Origin: Pseudoalteromonas amylolytica
Lineage (GTDB): Bacteria; Pseudomonadota; Gammaproteobacteria; Enterobacterales; Alteromonadaceae
Direction of reading: 5' to 3'
DNA: 64,000 nucleotides
NCBI RefSeq assembly: GCF_001854605.1
Contig: NZ_MKJU01000004.1
Span: 1 to 64,000, forward strand
The position numbers and the translations under genes are program-made. Below, one piece after another: positions 38,729 to 46,423 of this stretch (the stretch's first letter is position 1; every line of letters begins with the position of its first letter). The notes beneath the pieces are model-generated. The model ran no database searches, was not told the origin of the DNA, and saw nothing but the letters and a program-made list of their open reading frames with translations.

Positions 38729-38736
38729 AAAAGACC

Positions 38737-38765
38737 TTGACCAAACAGTAGATCTAAATGATAAT
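38737..38765 (+). promoter_or_regulatory. Sigma70 promoter of sRNA 2
   Basis: TTGACC (38737-38742), a 17-base spacer and GATAAT (38760-38765), the same architecture as the sRNA 1 promoter 315 bases upstream. The predicted start is near A38773. Confidence 0.8.
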
Positions 38766-38773
38766 TAATATCA
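38759..38773. promoter_or_regulatory. Fur-box-like site 4 (over sRNA 2 -10)
   Basis: TGATAAT-T-AATATCA matches the 7-1-7 Fur motif at 13 of 14 arm positions, the best of the four. It covers the -10 hexamer and start. Confidence 0.8.
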
Positions 38774-38965
38774 ACAAAGACATTGTTACTTTGTTACTCT
38801 AAACTTCTTTGAAGGCCCTGAATTCGTTTGGCATACGTAAACTGCTCAGTATCGAGAACAAGCACAATACTTGTTCGTCCATACATTCACAATTTTACTT
38901 GCTACATTGCTCATATCGGTGACGGTAGATATGAAAACTAAAAAGCCCCTTGCGGGCTTTTTTTA
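38773..38965 (+). ncRNA. RyhB-like iron-responsive small RNA, copy 2
   Basis: Predicted transcript of about 193 nt. It begins AACAAAG with a 5' hairpin AACAAAG / CTTTGTT (38773-38795). A middle hairpin GAACAAG / CTTGTTC spans 38856-38876. The core from 38887 is nearly identical to copy 1 over about 80 nt, including CTACATTGCTCATATCGG (38902-38919) and the terminator. The 5' and middle sequences differ from copy 1, but the order of hairpin, hairpin, core and terminator is kept. This suggests selection on structure and on the single-stranded core. I infer duplicated RyhB-type sRNAs with shared core targets and perhaps distinct extra targets. Confidence 0.75.
38940..38965 (+). terminator. Terminator of sRNA 2
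   Basis: AAAAAGCCC, loop CTTGC, GGGCTTTTTTT. It differs from the first terminator by one loop base. Confidence 0.9.
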
Positions 38966-39066
38966 TTTTTAGGCTAAGAAAACTGGCTGTAATGAGCTGT
39001 AATCGACTATAAAATCAACACTCTGTATCATAAAAGGTACTTGAAGCGTGAATAAAAATTACTCTA

Positions 39067-40482
39067 ATGACCCATGCTCGACGCCGCTGCAACCTTATTC
39101 TAACCCTGTTGTTGCTGGCAGGATTTACCTTTACCAGTTGGTTTAGCTTTCATATGGCCCACAATTCGCTCAGCGAGGGCATTGTGGACGATGCATTACC
39201 ACTGACAAGTCACTTGATCAGCACCGATCTACAAAAACAGTTACAGGCACCAATTTATGTTGCACAAAGCATGGCACAAAATCACTTTGTCCATTTGTGG
39301 CTCAACGACAGCGACCCCAGTACCGATCAGCTATTTGTTTTTTTAGATAAAACCAGAAAGTTATTTCAAAGCCAAACCAGTTTTTTGGTCAACCATAAAA
39401 CACTCACCTATTACCATTACGATGGCCGCACTCATAGGCTAGATTTAAATGCACAAGAATCGCTTTGGTACCAACAAGCTATTACATCTTCACACAGAGA
39501 CTATATACTCAACGTTGATGTTACACCGCAGGATAACTTTAGAGCCATCGTATATGTGAACCATAAAATTGTACTCAATGGTGAACTACTTGGGGTCGCA
39601 GGTGTTGGCATTCAGCTCTCCGATTTACGAGCACTCATCAAACAATACCAGACCCTATATCAACGCAAAGTCTATTTCGCTGATCACCAAGGGCGGCTAC
39701 TGTTCTACAATCAATCTTTGCTGCCCAACCGTACTTTACATTCTGAGTTTGGCGCGCACCAAAGCGCAATAATCGAGCAGAAAAACTATAAATTCTCAGT
39801 TAAACACAATGGCGTTGAACGCCTGATAAACAGCCGTTACATCCCAGAATTAGGCTGGTATCTGTTAGTAGAGCAAGAGTTCACAACTCAAACAAAGTTA
39901 ACAGATGCGCTGATCGCCAACTTGTTACTTGGTGTGGTAATCACATTGTGCATTTTAGCAATAGCACAGTTAACCTTTAATCAATACCAATCTCGTCTGG
40001 AGGCCATCGCGCTGACTGACAAACTTTGTAATGTATTAAACCGCCAAGCTTTTGAGCCTCAGCTACAAAAGCATATCGCGCGAGCCAGAATGGGCCGAGT
40101 GCCTTTGAGCTTACTGTTGCTGGATATTGATCACTTTAAACAAGTCAATGACCGACATGGTCATTTGGCGGGTGATAGAGTGTTAAAACACTTTGCACAG
40201 CTGTGCCAGTCTGTGGCAAATCATAGTGATATCATCTGTCGTTGGGGAGGCGAAGAGTTTATGATCTTGATGCCCAATACATATTTGAGCCATGCTCAAC
40301 AACTCAGTGAAAAGCTTCGAGAAAGACTGGCAGCATGTGAGTGTGAAGTACCCATTACGATAAGCGTCGGCATCGCCCAATATCAGCCTCAAGAGAGTGA
40401 GGATGAGTTTCTTAAACGTGCCGATGATGCGTTATATCGTGCCAAAAATCGCGGACGAGATAGAGTCGAGTTGGCCGCGTAA
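39067..40482 (+). CDS. Membrane diguanylate cyclase with Cache-like sensor
   Basis: The 471-residue protein has TM1 at about 10-30 and a periplasmic PDC/Cache-like domain (about 31-275) with repeated aromatic strands. TM2 is at about 280-302. A GGDEF domain opens with DKLCNVLNRQAFEPQL and carries the intact active site CRWGGEEF near residue 396. The position of the inhibitory I-site RxxD reads NHSD, so product inhibition is probably lost. It lies 100 bases after the second sRNA terminator, with no evidence of co-transcription. No strong ribosome site precedes ATG 39067, so the start is slightly uncertain. Confidence 0.9.
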   Translation: MTHARRRCNLILTLLLLAGFTFTSWFSFHMAHNSLSEGIVDDALPLTSHLISTDLQKQLQAPIYVAQSMAQNHFVHLWLNDSDPSTDQLFVFLDKTRKLFQSQTSFLVNHKTLTYYHYDGRTHRLDLNAQESLWYQQAITSSHRDYILNVDVTPQDNFRAIVYVNHKIVLNGELLGVAGVGIQLSDLRALIKQYQTLYQRKVYFADHQGRLLFYNQSLLPNRTLHSEFGAHQSAIIEQKNYKFSVKHNGVERLINSRYIPELGWYLLVEQEFTTQTKLTDALIANLLLGVVITLCILAIAQLTFNQYQSRLEAIALTDKLCNVLNRQAFEPQLQKHIARARMGRVPLSLLLLDIDHFKQVNDRHGHLAGDRVLKHFAQLCQSVANHSDIICRWGGEEFMILMPNTYLSHAQQLSEKLRERLAACECEVPITISVGIAQYQPQESEDEFLKRADDALYRAKNRGRDRVELAA

Positions 40483-40503
40483 CTGAGCAGCCACCCTCAA
40501 CAT

Positions 40504-41448
40504 TTAACGACGGTTTTTCCGCGCGCGAGCACGCCTTTGTTTCTTTTCTTCCTCTTTGGCAGCTTTTTTCGCCTCGGCTTCGGCCCTTAGCTGTGCCACC
40601 ATCACTTCTTCTGCTTCACGCATTTGTGGTGTTTCCATTGTAATGCGGCCAATGATTGCATCGCGCAGTTCATTGATTAAGATTTCTGACATCTTGTATG
40701 TATCTATTTGATTGCCACCACGGATACAACCACGCTTTTTACCTGCAACTTCAATAAACTCCCAATCTTGTTCTGGCAGCTCGTCGAGCTTGTAACGCGA
40801 TTTGAGTAACTCGGGATAAGCTTGTAGTAAATATTCAGCGGTATAACTGGCCACTTCTTCATAATCTATAGCGGTATCTCTGATGGCCCCAGTTGCCGCT
40901 AAGCGATAACCCGAGTTTTCATTTTCAACTTTTGGCCACAGCATACCCGGCGTATCGTACAACATAATGCCATCTTCCAACTTAATACGCTGTTGTGCCT
41001 TTGTGACCGCAGGCTCATTGCCTGTTTTAGCAACGATCCTACCTGCCAAAATATTGATAAGTGTTGATTTTCCAACGTTGGGGATCCCCATGATCATGGC
41101 CTTAAGTTGCTTGTCGGCCCCCACCTTGTATGGTGCTAACCTCTTACACAATTCATTTATTTTGTGTACTTCAGCTGCTTTATCGTGACCAAAGGCAATG
41201 GCTTTCACACCACTTTCTTGCTCAAAATATGCCATCCATCGTTCAGTTAACGCAGGATCGGCTAAATCGGCTTTATTTAATATTTTGATGACCGGCTTGT
41301 CACCACGAAGTGCTGATACCATGGGGTTTTCACTGCTGTAAGGAATGCGTGCGTCCAACACTTCAATAATTACATCCATCTGCGGCATGATTTCTTTAAT
41401 CTCATTACGAGCTTTATTCATATGCCCAGGGAACCACTGGATGGCCAT
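40504..41448 (-). CDS. ylqF: Ribosome biogenesis GTPase YlqF/RbgA
   Basis: Circularly permuted GTPase for late assembly of the large ribosomal subunit. In 314 residues the motif order is G4 (ILNKADLAD near 56), then G1 (GIPNVGKSTL near 120), then G3 (DTPGML near 163). The N-terminal IQWFPGHMNKA is the family signature. A basic, Lys/Arg-rich C-terminal tail (about 290-314) suits RNA binding. It is convergent with the upstream cyclase gene. Confidence 0.93.
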   Translation of the reverse strand: MAIQWFPGHMNKARNEIKEIMPQMDVIIEVLDARIPYSSENPMVSALRGDKPVIKILNKADLADPALTERWMAYFEQESGVKAIAFGHDKAAEVHKINELCKRLAPYKVGADKQLKAMIMGIPNVGKSTLINILAGRIVAKTGNEPAVTKAQQRIKLEDGIMLYDTPGMLWPKVENENSGYRLAATGAIRDTAIDYEEVASYTAEYLLQAYPELLKSRYKLDELPEQDWEFIEVAGKKRGCIRGGNQIDTYKMSEILINELRDAIIGRITMETPQMREAEEVMVAQLRAEAEAKKAAKEEEKKQRRARARKNRR

Positions 41449-41607
41449 CGCTTTCTCCTACAGGTAAAAATCAAAACGCCATTTTACCTAGGTAATCACA
41501 AAATTACCTTAATCTAGGTAAAATTTTATCTTTTTGTCGTCAATAACACCGCATACCCGCTTAACTCCAGTATACTGCGCGCATCATTTTATCGGGTACA
41601 TATTCAT

Positions 41608-42144
41608 ATGGCATTAAAGTCAACTATTATAAAAACACAGCTATCACTTAGTGATATGGATAGGCACGTTTATCACACCTGTTCTTTGACCCTTGCACAG
41701 CATCCATCAGAGAACGAACAGCGGTTGATGGTAAGGTTGCTTGCGTATGCGTTGCAATACCAAGAGCAACTCGAGTTTACCAAAGGCCTATGTGCCGATG
41801 ATGAACCTGAAATTTGGGTTAAAAACTACAGCGACGAAATTGAGTTATGGGTTGATTTAGGTTTACCTGATGATAAACGTGTAAAGAAAGCCTGTAATCG
41901 CGCTAAACACGTTGTGTTGTACACCTATGGCGAAAACACTCAAACCTTATGGTGGCAAAAAAATCAGGCTAAGCTCAATAGTTTTGGCAATTTATCCGTT
42001 GTAAGCCTGCCTTATAGCGCAACACAACAGCTAGCAGAAATGGCAGCTCGTTCAATGTCTTTAACCATCACGGTTCAAGATAAAGAGATATGGATAAGCG
42101 ACGAACAGCGCAGCGTACATCTGATACCGGAGCAATTAAAGTAG
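41608..42144 (+). CDS. yaeQ: YaeQ-family protein
   Basis: The 178-residue protein has the YaeQ signatures MALKSTIIKTQLSLSDMDRH at the start, HPSENEQRLMVRLLAYAL near residue 33 and EPEIWVKNYSDEIELWVDLG near residue 70. YaeQ has a PD-(D/E)XK nuclease-like fold. E. coli YaeQ was reported as a suppressor of haemolysin loss in rfaH mutants; its biochemical role is not settled. It precedes a hydrolase gene by eight bases and is probably co-transcribed with it. Confidence 0.92.
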   Translation: MALKSTIIKTQLSLSDMDRHVYHTCSLTLAQHPSENEQRLMVRLLAYALQYQEQLEFTKGLCADDEPEIWVKNYSDEIELWVDLGLPDDKRVKKACNRAKHVVLYTYGENTQTLWWQKNQAKLNSFGNLSVVSLPYSATQQLAEMAARSMSLTITVQDKEIWISDEQRSVHLIPEQLK

Positions 42145-42152
42145 GAGTTAAA

Positions 42153-42773
42153 ATGGCGATAAAACGTGTTGTGGTATTACACGGTTTGTACATGTCAGGC
42201 TTTGTAATGCAGCCACTGTGTTCTAGATTAACCAATCAGGGATTTGAAATACTCAATCTCAGTTACAACACACTAACGCCAAACAAAGCTTCTATCTTTA
42301 CTGCCATTGATCAGTTTATTGCAGACCAACCCACAGCGTTAGTCTGCCACTCTATGGGCGGCTTGGTCGCCCGAGCCTACTTAGAGAATAACTCTCAACC
42401 TAGTCAATGTGTGGACAAAGTGATCACACTGGGCACACCACATAAAGGCAGCGCCATTGCCAAACACATGCATGATAAAGGCCTGAACATGCTGCTCAAA
42501 GATAGCATAGAGTTTTTATTAAGTGACAATCACGACTGGCCGTTTAAAGCGAAGTTGTACAGCATCGCTGGCGACTTACCCATAGGCCTAATGCCATTGC
42601 TAAAAAAGGGCAGTCGCTCAGATGGCACGGTACTGTTAGAAGAAACCAAACTCAAAGGTATGGCGGAACATAAAGTATTTCACCTAAGCCATACCAGTAT
42701 GATTTACTCACGTCAGGTAACCGAGTATATCCTACAATTGCTTAATCAAGACCGTCACGCTCAACTCAACTAG
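42153..42773 (+). CDS. Alpha/beta-hydrolase, lipase-like
   Basis: The 206-residue cytoplasmic hydrolase has an oxyanion segment VVLHGLYMSG at about 6-15. Nucleophile Ser lies in VCHSMGGLVARAYL near residue 70, KVITLGTPHKGSAIA follows, and a catalytic His is probably in LSHTSMIY near 188. ATG 42153 is chosen because AGGAG lies five bases upstream; the open frame extends further up but would overlap yaeQ. The GTPHKGS segment resembles PGAP1/LipB-type acyl hydrolases. Substrate unknown. Confidence 0.85.
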   Translation: MAIKRVVVLHGLYMSGFVMQPLCSRLTNQGFEILNLSYNTLTPNKASIFTAIDQFIADQPTALVCHSMGGLVARAYLENNSQPSQCVDKVITLGTPHKGSAIAKHMHDKGLNMLLKDSIEFLLSDNHDWPFKAKLYSIAGDLPIGLMPLLKKGSRSDGTVLLEETKLKGMAEHKVFHLSHTSMIYSRQVTEYILQLLNQDRHAQLN

Positions 42774-42979
42774 TGGTCTCCACTTTGCGCAATTTTGTAT
42801 GCAACCCAAGCAATTATTCCAGTGATAAGCGGAATAGGTGCTGCGATGTAGCCAAATGCATCGGAGTTAGCAAAGCTCGCTCCTGCTAGATGACCAATCA
42901 AACCTATCAAAAATGCAACTAAAGCGATGACAACCACAATGATCTCTGACTTGTGTTGTGATTTGGTTTTACCTTGCAT
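42770..42979 (-). CDS. Small two-helix membrane protein
   Basis: I do not recognise it. The 69 residues have a charged N-terminus and two hydrophobic segments (about 13-33 and 43-64). A good ribosome site (AAGGAGAG) lies seven bases before ATG, which supports a real gene. Its stop overlaps that of the convergent hydrolase gene by four bases. Function unknown. Confidence 0.68.
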   Translation of the reverse strand: MQGKTKSQHKSEIIVVVIALVAFLIGLIGHLAGASFANSDAFGYIAAPIPLITGIIAWVAYKIAQSGDH

Positions 42980-43350
42980 GATTACTCTCCTTCAATAATG
43001 ACCTTGTGTACTACAGGTTCATTATGCGCCTAGAGAAAGCGTAATTTTTGACCTACATCAAACCATGGCAAGCGCTGCTTTCATCTTCGCGATGGATATG
43101 TTTCAGATCAATTTTTCAACGAAATAGCTTTAGGGTAGTAAAAAGTTGGCAAGCTTTATTCCCATCGCAATACCAAATCATGAGTTTTTGATCTTTGGGT
43201 AGAAAAATCGCGTATAACCCTCATATTAAATATTATTGGAACGAAATTTCCTATTCAATTGATTTTTTCGATGAGATGCATAGATTATAGTCGATGGGAA
43301 TTTAAGCGACTTTCACCCATACTAGTGAACATCAAAACAAGGAGCTTATT
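42980..43350. other. 371-base intergenic region upstream of dps
   Basis: No coding signal. A possible dps promoter is TTGATT (43259-43264) with TAGATT (43281-43286) or GATTAT (43283-43288). An AAGGAG ribosome site precedes the dps ATG. I see no convincing OxyR or Fur site. Confidence 0.4.
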
Positions 43351-43824
43351 ATGAATACAACGAACTCAATTGGTTTAGACAATCAAAAAAGCCAGTCACT
43401 GGTGACATCACTCAACACATTACTAAGTAGTTATCAGATCCAATATATGAATGCGCGTGGCTTTCACTGGAACATCAAAGGTCGTAACTTCTTTGAGCTA
43501 CACCTTAAGTTTGAAGAGATTTACAACTTACTGTTGGAAAAAGTCGATGAAATTGCTGAACGCATCCTCACCATAGAAGGTAAGCCGTTACATGCTTTTT
43601 CTGACTACTTGGAAACCAGCAAGATAACCGAAGCGAAAAATATCAGTGACGGCGCTGACGCGTTAAACAACCTGTTAGCGGGTTACAAAGTCTTGATAGC
43701 CATGCAACGTGATATTTTAGAGCAAGCTGGCGATGCACAGGATGAAGGCACCGCAGCGCTGATGAGCGATTACATTAAAGAGCAAGAAAAGCTAGTCTGG
43801 ATGCTTAAAGCTTATCTCAACTAA
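43351..43824 (+). CDS. dps: Dps-family ferroxidase / DNA-protecting protein
   Basis: Mini-ferritin that oxidises Fe(II) with peroxide and stores iron in a 12-mer, protecting DNA. The 157 residues contain the inter-subunit ferroxidase residues: His in GFHWNIKG near 37 and the acidic pair in EKVDEIAERILTIEG near 63-75. Four helices are complete. The N-terminus is short and weakly charged, so strong DNA binding is not obvious. It converges with, and overlaps by 33 bases, the next gene. Confidence 0.93.
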   Translation: MNTTNSIGLDNQKSQSLVTSLNTLLSSYQIQYMNARGFHWNIKGRNFFELHLKFEEIYNLLLEKVDEIAERILTIEGKPLHAFSDYLETSKITEAKNISDGADALNNLLAGYKVLIAMQRDILEQAGDAQDEGTAALMSDYIKEQEKLVWMLKAYLN

Positions 43825-44217
43825 GCGCTTGATGTTGCCTTCATGCTGAGGCTGTTGGCTAACCAACTCTGCCATGTTGGCATAAAAGGTAATACTGGTT
43901 GCAGTACCTTGCCACAGCTGAGTCAAAACGTGGCGGGCAAGTACATTTGCCCCCACGTAATCTACATGCTTTAGACCACGTTGCGTCACACCAGTAAAAT
44001 ACTGCCTCGTATCTTCAATGCTATCAGCGGTACTCATTTCAAACTCACTCAGATCCACCACGCCATAAGTTATGCTATGAGCGGGGAATTTACCTGCATA
44101 AGCACGCAAATCATCTTGAAAGGCCAACACACCTTCTTTATTGAATGCACCCTTGAGGCTCATATAAGCATAAGGAGGCTGCATATAAACACGCCACAGA
44201 CCATGAGCTAAAAACAT
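43792..44217 (-). CDS. Uncharacterised 141-residue protein
   Basis: I do not recognise this gene with confidence. It has no signal peptide or membrane helix. It looks like a mixed alpha/beta domain (strand YMSLKGAF, helix KEGVLAFQDDLRAYA, strand TYGVVDLSEFEM) reminiscent of SpoIIAA/STAS-like folds. ATG follows AAGGTG. Its 3' end overlaps dps by 33 bases on the opposite strand. It precedes the oligopeptidase B stop-to-start region with no clear operon link. Confidence 0.65.
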   Translation of the reverse strand: MFLAHGLWRVYMQPPYAYMSLKGAFNKEGVLAFQDDLRAYAGKFPAHSITYGVVDLSEFEMSTADSIEDTRQYFTGVTQRGLKHVDYVGANVLARHVLTQLWQGTATSITFYANMAELVSQQPQHEGNIKRLVEISFKHPD

Positions 44218-44246
44218 CTAAAACACCTTACTCATTAGTAATGCTG

Positions 44247-46304
44247 TCAAGAAGACAGCAAGGCCAAGAAAAAAGTCATTTCCAGTGCTTTATCCTGCAA
44301 ACTTTTGAAGCGTCCAGATGCTCCACCATGACCCGCATCCATATCCGTTTTGAACAGTAACAAATTATCATCGGTTTTTACTTCTCGCAATTTGGCAACC
44401 CACTTCATCGGCTCCCAGTATTGTACTTGCGAGTCATATAAACCCGTTGTCACCAAAATGTGAGGATAATCTTGTTGTGTCAAATTATCATACGGTGAAT
44501 AGCTCAAAATAGTTTGATAAGCCGCTTCATCGTTTGGATTACCCCATTCGTCATATTCATTGGTAGTCAGTGGAATAGATTCATCTAGCATGGTGGTCAA
44601 CACATCGAGAAATGGCACGTGACAACCCACTCCCAAATACAGTTGTGGTGCCTGATTAACTATGGCTCCCATTAACAAGCCACCAGCACTGCCACCGGAT
44701 GCAAATACCTTGTTTTTATCCGCATAACCTTGCTCAACTAGGCTCTTTGTCACGTCGATAAAATCATTAAAGGTATTTTGCTTGTGCTCTTTTTTACCCT
44801 GTTCATACCAAGGACGCCCTAACATTTCAGAACCACGAATATGTGCAATCACATACACAAAGCCTCTATCGAGTAACGACAATGTTGAGCTGGCGAAGCT
44901 CGGATCGATAGTAATACCATAAGCGCCATAGCCATATTGCAACATTGGGTTAGTACCATCTTTGCGGAACTTGTCTTTGTGATAGACCAAAGAGACGGGC
45001 ACTTGCGCACCATCTCTGGCTGTCACAAAAAGTCTTTTAGAGGCATAGTTGCTGGCATCAAAACCGCCCAACACTTGTTGTTGCTTACGCAGAGTTTTAC
45101 GCCCAGTTTTTAAATCACAATCATACACTGTGTTTGGTGTGGTGAGGCTGGAGTAGTGAATTCTAACGGAGTTGGCGCTCGACTCAGGGTTGTACCCAAT
45201 CCCCGCATAAAAACACTCGTCATCAAAGCTAAGATGATAACTCTCACCCTCATAGTTGTGTACCACAAAGCGGATCTGTCCGAGTTCTCTTTCGGTTATG
45301 ACAAAGTGGCTATCAAATAACTCCATGCCTTCTATCAAAATGTGTTCGCGATGGGCGATCAGTTCCTGCCACTGCGATAAGTCTGCAATCGTTGTCTCAC
45401 TTGCTTTTAACAGACGAAAGTTCTTAGCTTGATGATTGGACAAGATGTAGTAACTTCCTGCGTGTTTATCTATTCCAAACTCATGGCCCTCAGTACGCGG
45501 GAACAATCTGTTAAACTCACCCAGTGGCGCATTTGCATCTAGTACCATAACATCACTGGTTTGCGTCGCAGCAAGATGGATATAGATTTCACTTTCATCA
45601 CGACTTTTGCCCAGTTCCATGTAGAACTGTCGATCTTGCTCTTCATACACTAGAGTATCATCGCTTTGTGGTGTGCCCAGCACATGGCGATAAACCTGGT
45701 AGCCCAGCAAAGTTTGCAGGTCTTTTTTTACGTAAAAAACCGTTTTGTTATCGTTTGCCCAAACTAGCTGCCCTTCGGTATTTTCCAATACATCTGCTAA
45801 ATATTGATTGCTCGTCAGGTCTTTGAAACGAATTGTGTAGATGCGTCGCCCGTCTGTGTCTTCACTGTATGCTAGCAGGTCGTCATTTGGACTAACGTTT
45901 ATCTCTCCAATATCATAATATTCGTAGTTACTTGCCAGTTCATTGACATCCAGCAGTAAGGTTTTATTAGAGAGCTGTTCATCTGTCGCACGAAAGTGAC
46001 TGGCATATTCGTCATCCCCTTGCACATCGCTTACATACCAGTAAGCGCCATCTTTCACAGGCACCGAACTGTCATCTTTAACAATCCGCCCTTTAAGTTC
46101 TTCGAACAAGGTATCCTGCAGTGACTGATGGGCAGACATATGATGATCGGTAAAGACATTCTCTTGTTTAAGGTGGGCAATAATTTCGTCATCTTGCCTG
46201 TCGTCATCTCTCATCCAATAGTAATTATCGATACGAGTATGTCCATGATGCGTCATACTGTGTGGAATTTTTTTTGCAATGGGTGCAGACATTTTCTCAG
46301 TCAC
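44247..46304 (-). CDS. ptrB: Oligopeptidase B (protease II)
   Basis: S9A serine peptidase that cleaves small peptides after Arg or Lys in the cytoplasm. The 685-residue protein has no signal peptide. It opens with the family segment IDNYYWMRDDDR near residue 25, has a beta-propeller over about 70-400, and then the hydrolase domain. Nucleophile Ser is in ASGGSAGGLLMGA near residue 532, Asp in GLYDSQVQYWEP near 617 and His in DAGHGGASGRFK near 658. The start is uncertain by four residues (MTEK or MSAP). Confidence 0.94.
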   Translation of the reverse strand: MTEKMSAPIAKKIPHSMTHHGHTRIDNYYWMRDDDRQDDEIIAHLKQENVFTDHHMSAHQSLQDTLFEELKGRIVKDDSSVPVKDGAYWYVSDVQGDDEYASHFRATDEQLSNKTLLLDVNELASNYEYYDIGEINVSPNDDLLAYSEDTDGRRIYTIRFKDLTSNQYLADVLENTEGQLVWANDNKTVFYVKKDLQTLLGYQVYRHVLGTPQSDDTLVYEEQDRQFYMELGKSRDESEIYIHLAATQTSDVMVLDANAPLGEFNRLFPRTEGHEFGIDKHAGSYYILSNHQAKNFRLLKASETTIADLSQWQELIAHREHILIEGMELFDSHFVITERELGQIRFVVHNYEGESYHLSFDDECFYAGIGYNPESSANSVRIHYSSLTTPNTVYDCDLKTGRKTLRKQQQVLGGFDASNYASKRLFVTARDGAQVPVSLVYHKDKFRKDGTNPMLQYGYGAYGITIDPSFASSTLSLLDRGFVYVIAHIRGSEMLGRPWYEQGKKEHKQNTFNDFIDVTKSLVEQGYADKNKVFASGGSAGGLLMGAIVNQAPQLYLGVGCHVPFLDVLTTMLDESIPLTTNEYDEWGNPNDEAAYQTILSYSPYDNLTQQDYPHILVTTGLYDSQVQYWEPMKWVAKLREVKTDDNLLLFKTDMDAGHGGASGRFKSLQDKALEMTFFLALLSS

Positions 46305-46375
46305 TACGCTGTTCCTATTTTCTTTTTTGTGCAGTCTAACATAACTTTTACCAGCTGGGCGGGGGAGTAAACACG

Positions 46376-46407
46376 TAAAAAAGGGCCAATAATTACAATT
46401 AGCCCTT
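46376..46407 (-). terminator. Terminator of the RND efflux operon
   Basis: On the minus strand AAGGGCTAAT, a short loop, ATTATTGGCCCTT and a T run. The stem carries a small bulge. It lies 17 bases past the RND transporter stop. Confidence 0.78.
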
Positions 46408-46423
46408 GATTATATTACGGTGC

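Larger units (their letters stand above)
38599..38967 (+). repeat. Two direct copies (about 80 bp) of the sRNA core and terminator
   Basis: 38599-38679 and 38887-38967 align with only a few substitutions and one single-base indel (GACACT versus GAAAACT). The promoter/Fur-site modules upstream of each are also duplicated, with identical internal spacing. Confidence 0.9.

Noticed and set aside
38526..38768. 80-codon open frame across the first sRNA and its terminator
   Set aside because: It spans an intrinsic terminator, a second promoter and Fur-like sites, has no ribosome site and shows no protein-like pattern. The non-coding reading explains all conserved parts.
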